A stretch of DNA of 51,047 nt, taken from the NCBI GenBank assembly GCA_937907165.1, contig CALCUH010000167.1, positions 1 through 51,047 of the forward strand. The letters are read 5' to 3'. The DNA comes from an uncultured Bacteroidales bacterium. Its GTDB lineage: Bacteria; Bacteroidota; Bacteroidia; Bacteroidales; Paludibacteraceae. Made by a program: the position numbers and the translations under genes. This document shows, one piece after another, positions 25,531-32,255 of the stretch (the stretch's first letter is position 1; each line of letters starts with the position of its first letter). The notes below the pieces were generated by a model. The model worked only from the letters and a program-made list of their open reading frames with translations, did no database searches and was not told where the DNA came from.

Positions 25531-26402
25531 AACAAAAACAATTTATACAAATCAAAAAAAAATAAACTAGGACGTCCACCCAATAGATTCCATCTGAAAA
25601 TTCGTTCCGCCAAAGGAGAAAGCGCAGCCATAACCTTCGTCAAGCCAAGCCCTTCCAACTTGCGGAAACAACGCAAGAGCTTCACACTGTCGGCAAACAA
25701 ATCGGCATCCTCCACCTTACAATAGATGTTCCATAAATTACGGACCGAATTGCCGCTCTTCTCCAAGAAAAGGTCGGATGCGTCATACGAGAGGTGCGTC
25801 AACGGATTGTCGATATGCGTGACCTTGATTCCCGCACGTTTCAGACATAGACCGAAGAGCGTGTCTTCATGACCATACCCACTCAAAGACTCATCGAAAC
25901 GCACCCGTTCGAAGATAGACTTGCGTATCATGAAATTGAAGGTGGAAAAAGAGTCGTTCGGACGCTTGTTACGCTCTTGCGCACATCGTTCCTCCCGTTT
26001 CTTGCCATACTTCCAGCGAAGAAGATGATCCTTTGATGTCGGCTCGTCGCCATAACGGTAACCGCCTACCACCACATCAGCCCCTTCCATCCTAAGATAA
26101 TCACTGAGAAAAGAGGGCGAATCCGGAAAGACATCACAATCCATGAAAATCAGATATTCATAGATAGCCTCGTCCGCCAAACGGTTACGAACCGCGGAGC
26201 GACCCACGTTACGTTCCAACCGCTTATACCGCACGCACTCTAACGAACCGAGCGCTCCATTCTCCGTAAGATACTCCGTAGAACCGTCATCCATCAGCAA
26301 AATCTCGAAGATGCAGGACAAATCCGACGCCTGCCTACGCAATTCACGCACAAGCGAAGAGACATCCTTGTTGAATATAGGTATACAGATGGATAACTCC
26401 AT
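25509..26402 (-). CDS. Family 2 glycosyltransferase
   Basis: This 297-residue enzyme starts MELSICIPIFN. The GT-A fold motifs are present: the N-terminal nucleotide-binding strand, MDDGS near residue 37, NVGRSAVRN, and the metal-binding MDCDVF (DxD). A C-terminal acceptor-side motif GYGHEDTLFGLCLKRAG resembles the chondroitin-synthase-like subgroup. It transfers a sugar from a nucleotide donor; donor and acceptor are not known. A GTG three codons upstream is in frame but less likely. The gene heads a four-gene minus-strand run (GT2, protease, cyclo-ligase/AroB, AroA). A possible promoter TATTTTTG lies at 26438-26431. Confidence 0.88.
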   Translation of the reverse strand: MELSICIPIFNKDVSSLVRELRRQASDLSCIFEILLMDDGSTEYLTENGALGSLECVRYKRLERNVGRSAVRNRLADEAIYEYLIFMDCDVFPDSPSFLSDYLRMEGADVVVGGYRYGDEPTSKDHLLRWKYGKKREERCAQERNKRPNDSFSTFNFMIRKSIFERVRFDESLSGYGHEDTLFGLCLKRAGIKVTHIDNPLTHLSYDASDLFLEKSGNSVRNLWNIYCKVEDADLFADSVKLLRCFRKLEGLGLTKVMAALSPLAERIFRWNLLGGRPSLFFFDLYKLFLLCVCSKR

Positions 26403-26430
26403 AAACTCCACATTTCACTTAATAAGAATA

Positions 26431-26438
26431 CAAAAATA
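26431..26438 (-). promoter_or_regulatory. -7 element TATTTTTG before the GT2-to-aroA operon
   Basis: TATTTTTG on the minus strand fits TAnnTTTG and lies 28 bp before the ATG at 26402. The region is A/T-rich, so chance matches are possible. Confidence 0.45.
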
Positions 26439-26495
26439 CAAAATAGTGGCGAAAAAGTTTAAATTCGCGTGTTGATAATCATAATAAAAGAGAAC

Positions 26496-26966
26496 ATGAA
26501 TATAGAAATCGAAAGAAAATATTTGCTTAAAAACGACGAATGGAAAAAATTGGCCAAAGGCACATATTACCGCCAAGCCTATCTGAACGAACCGGGCGGC
26601 AACACCGTGCGCGTACGCATCGAAGGAGACATAGCGAAACTGACGATTAAAGGGAAAGCGCAGAACTTCTCACGCATAGAAATCGAATACGAGATTCCGA
26701 TGGAAGACGCAGAAGCGCTCTTCTCGCTCGCGAAGACACCTTCCGTGGAGAAATACAGATATAAGATACCTTACGCGGGAAACATCTGGGAGGTGGACGA
26801 ATTCTTGGGAGAGAACCAAGGACTGGTAGTGGCGGAGATCGAGCTACGTTCAGAAGACCAAACGTTCGAAAAACCCGAATGGATCGGCGAAGAGGTCACG
26901 CTAGACAAACGCTACACAAACTCCAATTTGGCGAACATGCCTTTCTCTAAGTGGGGAATAAAATAA
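26496..26966 (+). CDS. CYTH-domain protein (inorganic triphosphatase/adenylate cyclase class IV type)
   Basis: This 156-residue protein begins MNIEIERKYLL, which gives the ExExK signature (E4, E6, K8) of the CYTH triphosphate tunnel fold. Further acidic and basic strands are visible: VRVRIEGDIAKLTIKGK, IEIEYEIP, VEKYRYKI and EVDEFLGENQGLVVAEIEL. Single-domain bacterial members usually hydrolyse inorganic triphosphate, and class IV adenylate cyclase is a rarer alternative. The ATG at 26496 places the signature at the very N-terminus, as expected; an upstream in-frame start at 26469 would displace it. The CotH lipoprotein gene follows after only 6 bp, so the two are cotranscribed. Confidence 0.9.
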   Translation: MNIEIERKYLLKNDEWKKLAKGTYYRQAYLNEPGGNTVRVRIEGDIAKLTIKGKAQNFSRIEIEYEIPMEDAEALFSLAKTPSVEKYRYKIPYAGNIWEVDEFLGENQGLVVAEIELRSEDQTFEKPEWIGEEVTLDKRYTNSNLANMPFSKWGIK

Positions 26967-26972
26967 ATATAC

Positions 26973-28202
26973 ATGACACTCATCTCATATAGATTCCATC
27001 ACATAAGAAAACTCTATTTTCTTCCTTTTCTCTTTGTATTTTTCTCTTCCTGTGAAGAGAAAGAAACAGGAGACGAGGCTAGAAAATTTATTCCCAATAA
27101 CCATTATATCGTAGAAATAAACTCAGAACCTGTCACATCCAAAACAGAATACGTCGACGGCCACTTTATATTAAGATCCCCTAATAACCCCGATACGCTG
27201 TTATCCTCCCCCATGAAAATTAAAGGCAGAGGCGAAGCCACATGGTTCAACTACCCAAAAAAACCGTATCATATCGAATTTGAAGAAAAAGTTTCACTCT
27301 TCGACTGGAACAAAGGGAAAGACTACTACCTTCTCGCCAATTATACAGATAAATCTATGATAAAGTATGAAGTCGCATTCTCATTAGCACGATATCTTAA
27401 TATGGATTATACCCCTAACTCGGAATTCATCGAGTTATTTTTAAACGACGAATACATCGGATTATACCAAATCACAGAGCCTATAAAACAAGGGAAAAAA
27501 CGCATAAACACTCCTGAAAACGGTTTTATCCTTGAGATAAATAACCAAATGATTTATAACTCGTTCAATGCGGAATGGGACGATTTCCACTTCAAAGACG
27601 GCGACATCTATTTCACATTTAAATATCCTAAAACCGATAGTGACAAAGAGGCGATACAACCTTCCGCCCTTCAATACGTACAAGCCATTACCGATAATTC
27701 ATTATGCTCGTCAATGATCGATCTCAAATCTTTTGCTAAATGGTGGTATGTCAACCAAATAATGTGTAACGGAGATCCTAACATTTACTTCTTCCTCGGC
27801 ACAGACAATCTTCTTCATGCCGGTCCCGTATGGGACATCGAATGGTCATGCGGTCATGGTTCAAATGATGGGACAAGAGGGAAACACACAACGCTTTCAT
27901 ACCCATATTATGACAAACTACTACAAAACAACGCCCCCTTTAAAAATGAATTAGCCAAAATTATCCAAGACCCTGGCATAATCTATCAAATATACCAAAC
28001 GGCTTGCGACAAAGTAGGATCAGTAACCAATAACTTTACCAGATGGGAAATCCTAAATCAAAGAATAGCCGTTGGTTGTAACCCATTAGGTTCATGGCAA
28101 GCTGAAGTTGACGCAGATAGAGATTTCGTTATCGAACAAATGAAATACATCAACAATTATATTCTCGGAAACTTACAAGACTCTAACTCCTCTTCCAAAT
28201 AA
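26973..28202 (+). CDS. CotH-family kinase-like lipoprotein
   Basis: This 409-residue protein has an N-terminal hydrophobic segment and a lipobox-like FFSSC, with acylation expected at C27. It should be anchored in a membrane facing outward. The CotH fold is shown by KGRGEATW (84-91), the lysine pair in YPKKPYHIEF (96-97), FLNDEYIGLYQITE, and PVWDIEWSCG near 285-294. In the usual motif (WDxDxxFG) the second acid is Asp and the next aromatic is Phe; here they are Glu and Cys, so activity may be changed. CotH of Bacillus phosphorylates a spore-coat protein, and the role in Bacteroidota is unknown. The gene is visibly more AT-rich than its neighbours. It converges on the second CotH-like gene with 21 bp between them. 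Confidence 0.85.
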   Translation: MTLISYRFHHIRKLYFLPFLFVFFSSCEEKETGDEARKFIPNNHYIVEINSEPVTSKTEYVDGHFILRSPNNPDTLLSSPMKIKGRGEATWFNYPKKPYHIEFEEKVSLFDWNKGKDYYLLANYTDKSMIKYEVAFSLARYLNMDYTPNSEFIELFLNDEYIGLYQITEPIKQGKKRINTPENGFILEINNQMIYNSFNAEWDDFHFKDGDIYFTFKYPKTDSDKEAIQPSALQYVQAITDNSLCSSMIDLKSFAKWWYVNQIMCNGDPNIYFFLGTDNLLHAGPVWDIEWSCGHGSNDGTRGKHTTLSYPYYDKLLQNNAPFKNELAKIIQDPGIIYQIYQTACDKVGSVTNNFTRWEILNQRIAVGCNPLGSWQAEVDADRDFVIEQMKYINNYILGNLQDSNSSSK

Positions 28203-28223
28203 CTTCAAAAGTCTTTTTACCGT

Positions 28224-29519
28224 TCACGGCTCCTCTGGTTCCGGAAACCAAACGCTTTTAGAGAACAACTCGTTTAATCTCAAATAGTTCTCCTCATACC
28301 AATTCATCATATAATCCACCTCGTCAAAAGAATTGTCGGTAATCAGTTCGGAAGAATACCACTTGGCATACTCACGTTCCCACGCCCCCGACCAGTCGAA
28401 GAGACTCGCATAACCCATCATGAGCGAACGGACATGCTCGACAGACAACATATTGTCCTTCAATTCATTCCATCGTTTCGCCAATAAACGGAAAAAGAAA
28501 GGATCACGCATCGAAAAGAGACGTTTATACGGCTGCACGCGGCTGACATAAGAGAGGTCGCCATAGTCATTCCGCCTCGTACCATCCCAACAATTCCCGC
28601 CGAAACTGCTATCCATATCCCACGGGGAAATCCAAAACGGAGCGGTCGAATCCCTCCGACTCAGGTAGGTGTTCTTCAGACGATTGTCATGCAAATTGAA
28701 GGCGACAAGCAATAGGGCGTAATCGACCAAATTATCCATATAGAAATATTTATCCAACATGGGAAGCCATTCATCGTCGGGAAGGGAATCCGCATTGCAG
28801 AAATCCCTTAGTTCAGCCAAAGGACTCCAAGCCTCCCGGCTCGGATGCTTCTTCGGATATTTAAGTTCAAACGTCTGGAACCGCAACGTGTCGGCAGGCA
28901 CATCGGTCATCTTAGTATTCAGCTGCTCCTCAATCACCCAATGCACGCACTTGTAAAGGACGCCGCGCACCTTACCATTTACCTCGTCATACTTTTTCAG
29001 GGATAAAGAATTTCTGTTCACCATATTAGACAAACAATAGATTCCCACGTACTCCCCGTTTACCGTCAACTCCACATTACACCCCTCTATACCAGGTCTA
29101 TCCATCTGATAATAAGGGACGCTACAAAAACTGTTCCAAATATCGAAAATCACCCTATTCCTCATCCGACCGCGATCGATGTACATCGCATCCAGCATCC
29201 ACGAACCGTCGCCGCACATACCCAGCAAATCATCATCCACCTTCTTCCCCTGCTCCACCAACTTAAGAGCGAAAGCCTTCTTAGGGTAAGTCAGCGCCGC
29301 AGAACCGCGAAATTTCACGCGACAATGCCTACGCACAACGGAATCCTCTCCCGCAACCGTCACCGTTCCCTCCACATACCCCTCCTTGGTGATAGGAAGA
29401 TCTGTGGAGATGGAAACCGTAGGAAGAGCCGACGAAGCGCCCGCCGACGAACCAATAGCACAAAAAAGAAAAATTAAGAACAAAACAGCATTAGAAACAA
29501 AAGAAGGATGCGAAGACAT
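28224..29519 (-). CDS. Second CotH-family kinase-like secreted protein
   Basis: This 431-residue protein starts MSSHPSFVSN with a signal peptide ending about SSAGA (residue 27). The frame stays open 171 codons further upstream, but only because it runs through the repetitive tail of the overlapping rlmL-like gene, so that extension is rejected. CotH motifs: KFRGSAALTYPKKAFALKL (69-87, lysines 80-81), LTVNGEYVGIYCLSN, and the intact PWDMDSSFGG at 299-308 with both aspartates. No lipobox is seen, so it may be periplasmic or exported further. It starts 31 bp after the rlmL-like stop on the same strand, so it is probably cotranscribed. It is only distantly similar to the convergent CotH lipoprotein, so this is not a recent duplication. 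Confidence 0.83.
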   Translation of the reverse strand: MSSHPSFVSNAVLFLIFLFCAIGSSAGASSALPTVSISTDLPITKEGYVEGTVTVAGEDSVVRRHCRVKFRGSAALTYPKKAFALKLVEQGKKVDDDLLGMCGDGSWMLDAMYIDRGRMRNRVIFDIWNSFCSVPYYQMDRPGIEGCNVELTVNGEYVGIYCLSNMVNRNSLSLKKYDEVNGKVRGVLYKCVHWVIEEQLNTKMTDVPADTLRFQTFELKYPKKHPSREAWSPLAELRDFCNADSLPDDEWLPMLDKYFYMDNLVDYALLLVAFNLHDNRLKNTYLSRRDSTAPFWISPWDMDSSFGGNCWDGTRRNDYGDLSYVSRVQPYKRLFSMRDPFFFRLLAKRWNELKDNMLSVEHVRSLMMGYASLFDWSGAWEREYAKWYSSELITDNSFDEVDYMMNWYEENYLRLNELFSKSVWFPEPEEP

Positions 29520-29550
29520 CGCACCCTTCCCACAGATTATATTTCCTTGA

Positions 29551-31335
29551 TTATTCCTCATCTTCACGATTCCTACGACCCGAGAAACCCCTGCCGCCTC
29601 TATCGCCTCTCTCTTCGTTTCTATCGTCACGGCGACGGAAAGGACGCCTGAAATCATCACGTCCGCCACCATCCTCATCGTCATAGCGGCGGAAAGGACG
29701 CTTGAAATCGCCACGTTTGCCGCCATCCTCATCGTCACGACGACGGAAAGGACGCCTAAAATCGTCACGTCTGCCACCATCCCTGTTACCCTCAAATCTC
29801 GGTTTGCCGCGGAAGTCACCTTCACGGTCACGTCTGAAATCAGGGCGACGGTCGCCATCATTATCATCCCTCTTACGGAAACTCTTAAATCCCTCGCCGT
29901 CACGATCGAACGGACGTTGAGCACGTTGCTCTTTCCATTCGGCAGCCCTAGCACTTCTATTCTCTTGGTATTCGCGCTCCTTCTCAAACGCCTCATGTCT
30001 GCGGCGTTGATACTCACTCTGCTCATCCTCACTCTTGGAAACCCTGTTCCAAGTATCCTCCTCAGCTCTCACGAAAGAACCATCCTCACGAATAGGGTTG
30101 AACTTATCAGCCTCCTGAGAAGCAGGTCTGCGTCTTGGTCTATCCTCCTCCTGTTCGGGAGGAATCTCCTGACCCTCGTTACGCTCACGCAAATAATCGT
30201 TTCTACGGCCCTTGAACATCTCATATTTTCTGAACTCACACTCGATGGCGCCGTTCAGCAACTGATATTTGACGGAAGGCCTCAACCCGATACGGTCGGT
30301 CATCTCACAAGGCACGGTGATAATCCAAGCAGACATATCGGTGAAGTCACGCTTCAATTTCGCACCGATCTCCTCGTAGAGCGTCTCCATATCGATAGGC
30401 TTCAATCTTTCCCCGTAAGGAGGATTGAACATGAGCATCGTCTCGTTTTCAGGACGCTCGCAACCTTGGAACGGTTGATGTTTCAGCTCAATGTATTTAG
30501 TCAAGCCCGCACTCTTCACGTTTTCGGTCGCGATACGCAAAGCGGCAGAAGATATATCGGAAGCGTAGATTTTATGAGTGAACTCACGCTCTTGGGATTC
30601 GTCGTTATACATATCCTCGAGCAACTCCTTATCGAAGTCCGGCCATTTTTCAAAGGCGAAACCCTTCCTATATATACCCGGAGCGATGTTCAAAGCCATA
30701 AGAGCAGCCTCGATGGCGATGGTACCCGAACCGCACATAGGATCCATAAAATCAGTCTGGCCATCCCAACCTGCGAGTTTCAACATACCTGCGGCGAGCA
30801 CCTCATTAATAGGCGCCTCGGTCTGCTCCACCTTGTAACCTCTCATGAAAAGAGGCTCTCCGGAACTATCCAGAGAGAGCGTACAGCTATCTTGGGAGAC
30901 ATGAATATTCAATTGGACATCCGGATTTTTAATACGGACGGAAGGTCTCTCATTATATTTCTCCATGAAATGGTCCGCAATAGCGTCCTTCGCTTTGTAA
31001 GCGAGGAATTTGGAGTGCTTGAAGTTCTCTGAATGCACGACAGCGTCGATGGCGAAGGTTTTCTTCGTGTCCAGATACTCAGACCAATCCATCGATTTGA
31101 TGATATTGTAGACCTCATCAGCGTCCGACGCCGTAAAATGGTGAATCGGCTTTAAGATGCGCAATGCGGTACGGCATCTGAAATTAGCCTTATACATCAA
31201 CTCCTTGTCACCAAAGAAGCGGACACCTCTTGTAATAATCTCCACTTGGTCCGCACCCAACTCTACCAACTCCTTTGCCAGCACCTCTTCCAATCCTTGA
31301 AAGGTCTTGGCAATCATTTCAAAATTATTTGCCAT
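29551..31335 (-). CDS. rlmL: THUMP-domain 23S rRNA guanine-N2-methyltransferase (RlmL type) with long charged tail
   Basis: This is a 594-residue protein. The N-terminal THUMP-like RNA-binding part occupies about 1-165. The Rossmann methyltransferase domain follows, with the SAM loop DPMCGSGTIAIEA (198-210), an acidic residue in IYASDIS, and the catalytic NPPYGER (304-310). It is predicted to make m2G in 23S rRNA. From about residue 390 the protein becomes a disordered tail rich in R, D, E and G, with 18-residue repeats of the type RRDDFRRPFRRRDDEDGG. Such tails often bind RNA. The frame extends upstream to 31413, but the extension contains the promoter element TATCTTTG (31371-31364), so MANNFEM at 31335 is the start. 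The symbol follows the E. coli N-terminal half only; the RlmK half is absent. Confidence 0.85.
   Translation of the reverse strand: MANNFEMIAKTFQGLEEVLAKELVELGADQVEIITRGVRFFGDKELMYKANFRCRTALRILKPIHHFTASDADEVYNIIKSMDWSEYLDTKKTFAIDAVVHSENFKHSKFLAYKAKDAIADHFMEKYNERPSVRIKNPDVQLNIHVSQDSCTLSLDSSGEPLFMRGYKVEQTEAPINEVLAAGMLKLAGWDGQTDFMDPMCGSGTIAIEAALMALNIAPGIYRKGFAFEKWPDFDKELLEDMYNDESQEREFTHKIYASDISSAALRIATENVKSAGLTKYIELKHQPFQGCERPENETMLMFNPPYGERLKPIDMETLYEEIGAKLKRDFTDMSAWIITVPCEMTDRIGLRPSVKYQLLNGAIECEFRKYEMFKGRRNDYLRERNEGQEIPPEQEEDRPRRRPASQEADKFNPIREDGSFVRAEEDTWNRVSKSEDEQSEYQRRRHEAFEKEREYQENRSARAAEWKEQRAQRPFDRDGEGFKSFRKRDDNDGDRRPDFRRDREGDFRGKPRFEGNRDGGRRDDFRRPFRRRDDEDGGKRGDFKRPFRRYDDEDGGGRDDFRRPFRRRDDRNEERGDRGGRGFSGRRNREDEE
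29642..29790 (-). repeat. 54-bp tandem repeats within the rlmL-like tail
   Basis: The motif starting GGACGC recurs at 29642, 29696 and 29750 on the plus strand, exactly 54 bp apart, giving about 2.7 units. Each encodes 18 residues of the basic/acidic tail. Because 54 is a multiple of three, copy-number change would keep the frame. Confidence 0.85.
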
Positions 31336-31363
31336 CGCGAAAATTTGTATATTTTTGCCGTTG

Positions 31364-31371
31364 CAAAGATA
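31364..31371 (-). promoter_or_regulatory. -7 element TATCTTTG before the rlmL-like gene
   Basis: TATCTTTG on the minus strand fits TAnnTTTG. It lies 28 bp before the ATG at 31335 and fixes the start by excluding the upstream frame. Confidence 0.6.
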
Positions 31372-31401
31372 CGAAGAATTATGATAGTTTTCGTAAAGAC
31401 A

Positions 31402-31441
31402 GAAAAAAACCACAACTAACTCTTCACAGAGTGATTGTGGT
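31402..31441 (-). terminator. Orphan intrinsic terminator
   Basis: On the minus strand ACCACAA-TC-ACTCT pairs with AGAGT-TAG-TTGTGGT around GTGA, followed by seven Ts. No minus-strand coding gene lies between here and purN at 37.5 kb, so it most likely ends a non-coding RNA. Confidence 0.8.
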
Positions 31442-31500
31442 CGCCTATTTTAAAGTATAAATGTTTCCTGACAACGAAATCAATAATTCATTTCGTTTTG
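31402..31500 (-). ncRNA. Candidate small RNA of about 100 nt
   Basis: A TACATTTG promoter element (31513-31506) is followed by a perfect 8-bp hairpin, AACGAAAT/ATTTCGTT (31497-31473), and a middle region. It ends in a strong intrinsic terminator. No protein-coding gene on this strand lies upstream, so the terminator has no other transcript to end. No -33 TTG was found at ideal spacing. It could instead be an upstream leader of the rlmL-like gene. I do not recognise the RNA family. Confidence 0.45.
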
Positions 31501-31620
31501 CATTGCAAATGTAATAACAATGCCATCGGGGCATGGGTGAACCATGTTTCATTTTATGGGTGATTTTGTTACAAACTCAAAAACAATCGATGAAATCGTC
31601 ATTTTTTGCACAATATTCAC

Positions 31621-31628
31621 TAAATTTG
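31621..31628 (+). promoter_or_regulatory. -7 element TAAATTTG before rdgB
   Basis: TAAATTTG lies 22 bp upstream of the ATG at 31651. It is preceded by a T-rich stretch containing TTTTTTG, but the spacing to that is shorter than usual. Confidence 0.5.
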
Positions 31629-31650
31629 TAACGTTATAGAGATAAAAAAA

Positions 31651-32232
31651 ATGAAACAGATAGTCTTCGCTACAAACAATCCGCACAAGGTGGAAGAAGT
31701 CCGAAACAAGTTGAACGGATTATTCGAAATCCGTACCCTATCAGAAATCGGTTGCACGGACGACATACCCGAAACCGCCGACACGCTACAAGGGAACGCA
31801 GGTCAGAAATCACACTACCTATTCGACCGCTTCCACTGCGATTGCTTCGCAGACGACACAGGCTTGGAGGTGGAGGCACTTGACGGCGCACCCGGCGTCT
31901 ATTCCGCAAGATATGCGGGACCCGACAAGGATTCCGAGGCGAACATCGACAAACTCCTCGCCGAACTTGATGGGAAGGCAAACCGCCGCGCGAAATTCAG
32001 GACGGTCATTTCCCTGATTTTAGACGGTAAAGAATATCTATTCGAAGGCTCCGTCTCAGGAACCATCCTGACCGAGAGGCACGGCAAACAGGGATTCGGC
32101 TATGACCCTGTCTTCCAACCCGACGGATTCGAGCGCTCGTTCGCGGAACTCTCCATGGAAGAAAAAAACAAAATCAGCCACCGCGGCAAAGCCGTAGAAA
32201 AACTAATCCGCTTTCTGAACGATTATAAATAA
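31651..32232 (+). CDS. rdgB: Non-canonical purine NTP pyrophosphatase (XTP/dITP diphosphatase)
   Basis: This 193-residue house-cleaning enzyme hydrolyses XTP, ITP and dITP to monophosphates and so keeps deaminated purines out of nucleic acids. The HAM1/RdgB family motifs are clear: FATNNPHKVEEV at the N-terminus (substrate-binding loop), FADDTGLEVEALDGAPGVYSARYAG (metal-binding acids), GFGYDPVFQPDG and the C-terminal ISHRGKAVEKL. The length is normal. The porZ gene starts 23 bp after its stop, so rdgB may head the porZ-tsaE-GT4-helicase transcript. Confidence 0.94.
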   Translation: MKQIVFATNNPHKVEEVRNKLNGLFEIRTLSEIGCTDDIPETADTLQGNAGQKSHYLFDRFHCDCFADDTGLEVEALDGAPGVYSARYAGPDKDSEANIDKLLAELDGKANRRAKFRTVISLILDGKEYLFEGSVSGTILTERHGKQGFGYDPVFQPDGFERSFAELSMEEKNKISHRGKAVEKLIRFLNDYK

Positions 32233-32255
32233 ACGTTTCAACTATTAAAATAAAT

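Noticed and set aside
29520..30032. Upstream extension of the second CotH-like gene by 171 codons
   Set aside because: It runs in another frame through the repetitive rlmL-like tail on the same strand. The sequence is low-complexity, and a signal peptide begins exactly at 29519.
30041..31032. Long plus-strand frame opposite the rlmL-like gene
   Set aside because: It is an antisense shadow. The minus-strand product has intact SAM-binding and NPPY motifs.
31336..31413. Upstream extension of the rlmL-like gene
   Set aside because: It contains the TATCTTTG promoter element, and the extra residues do not resemble the family N-terminus.
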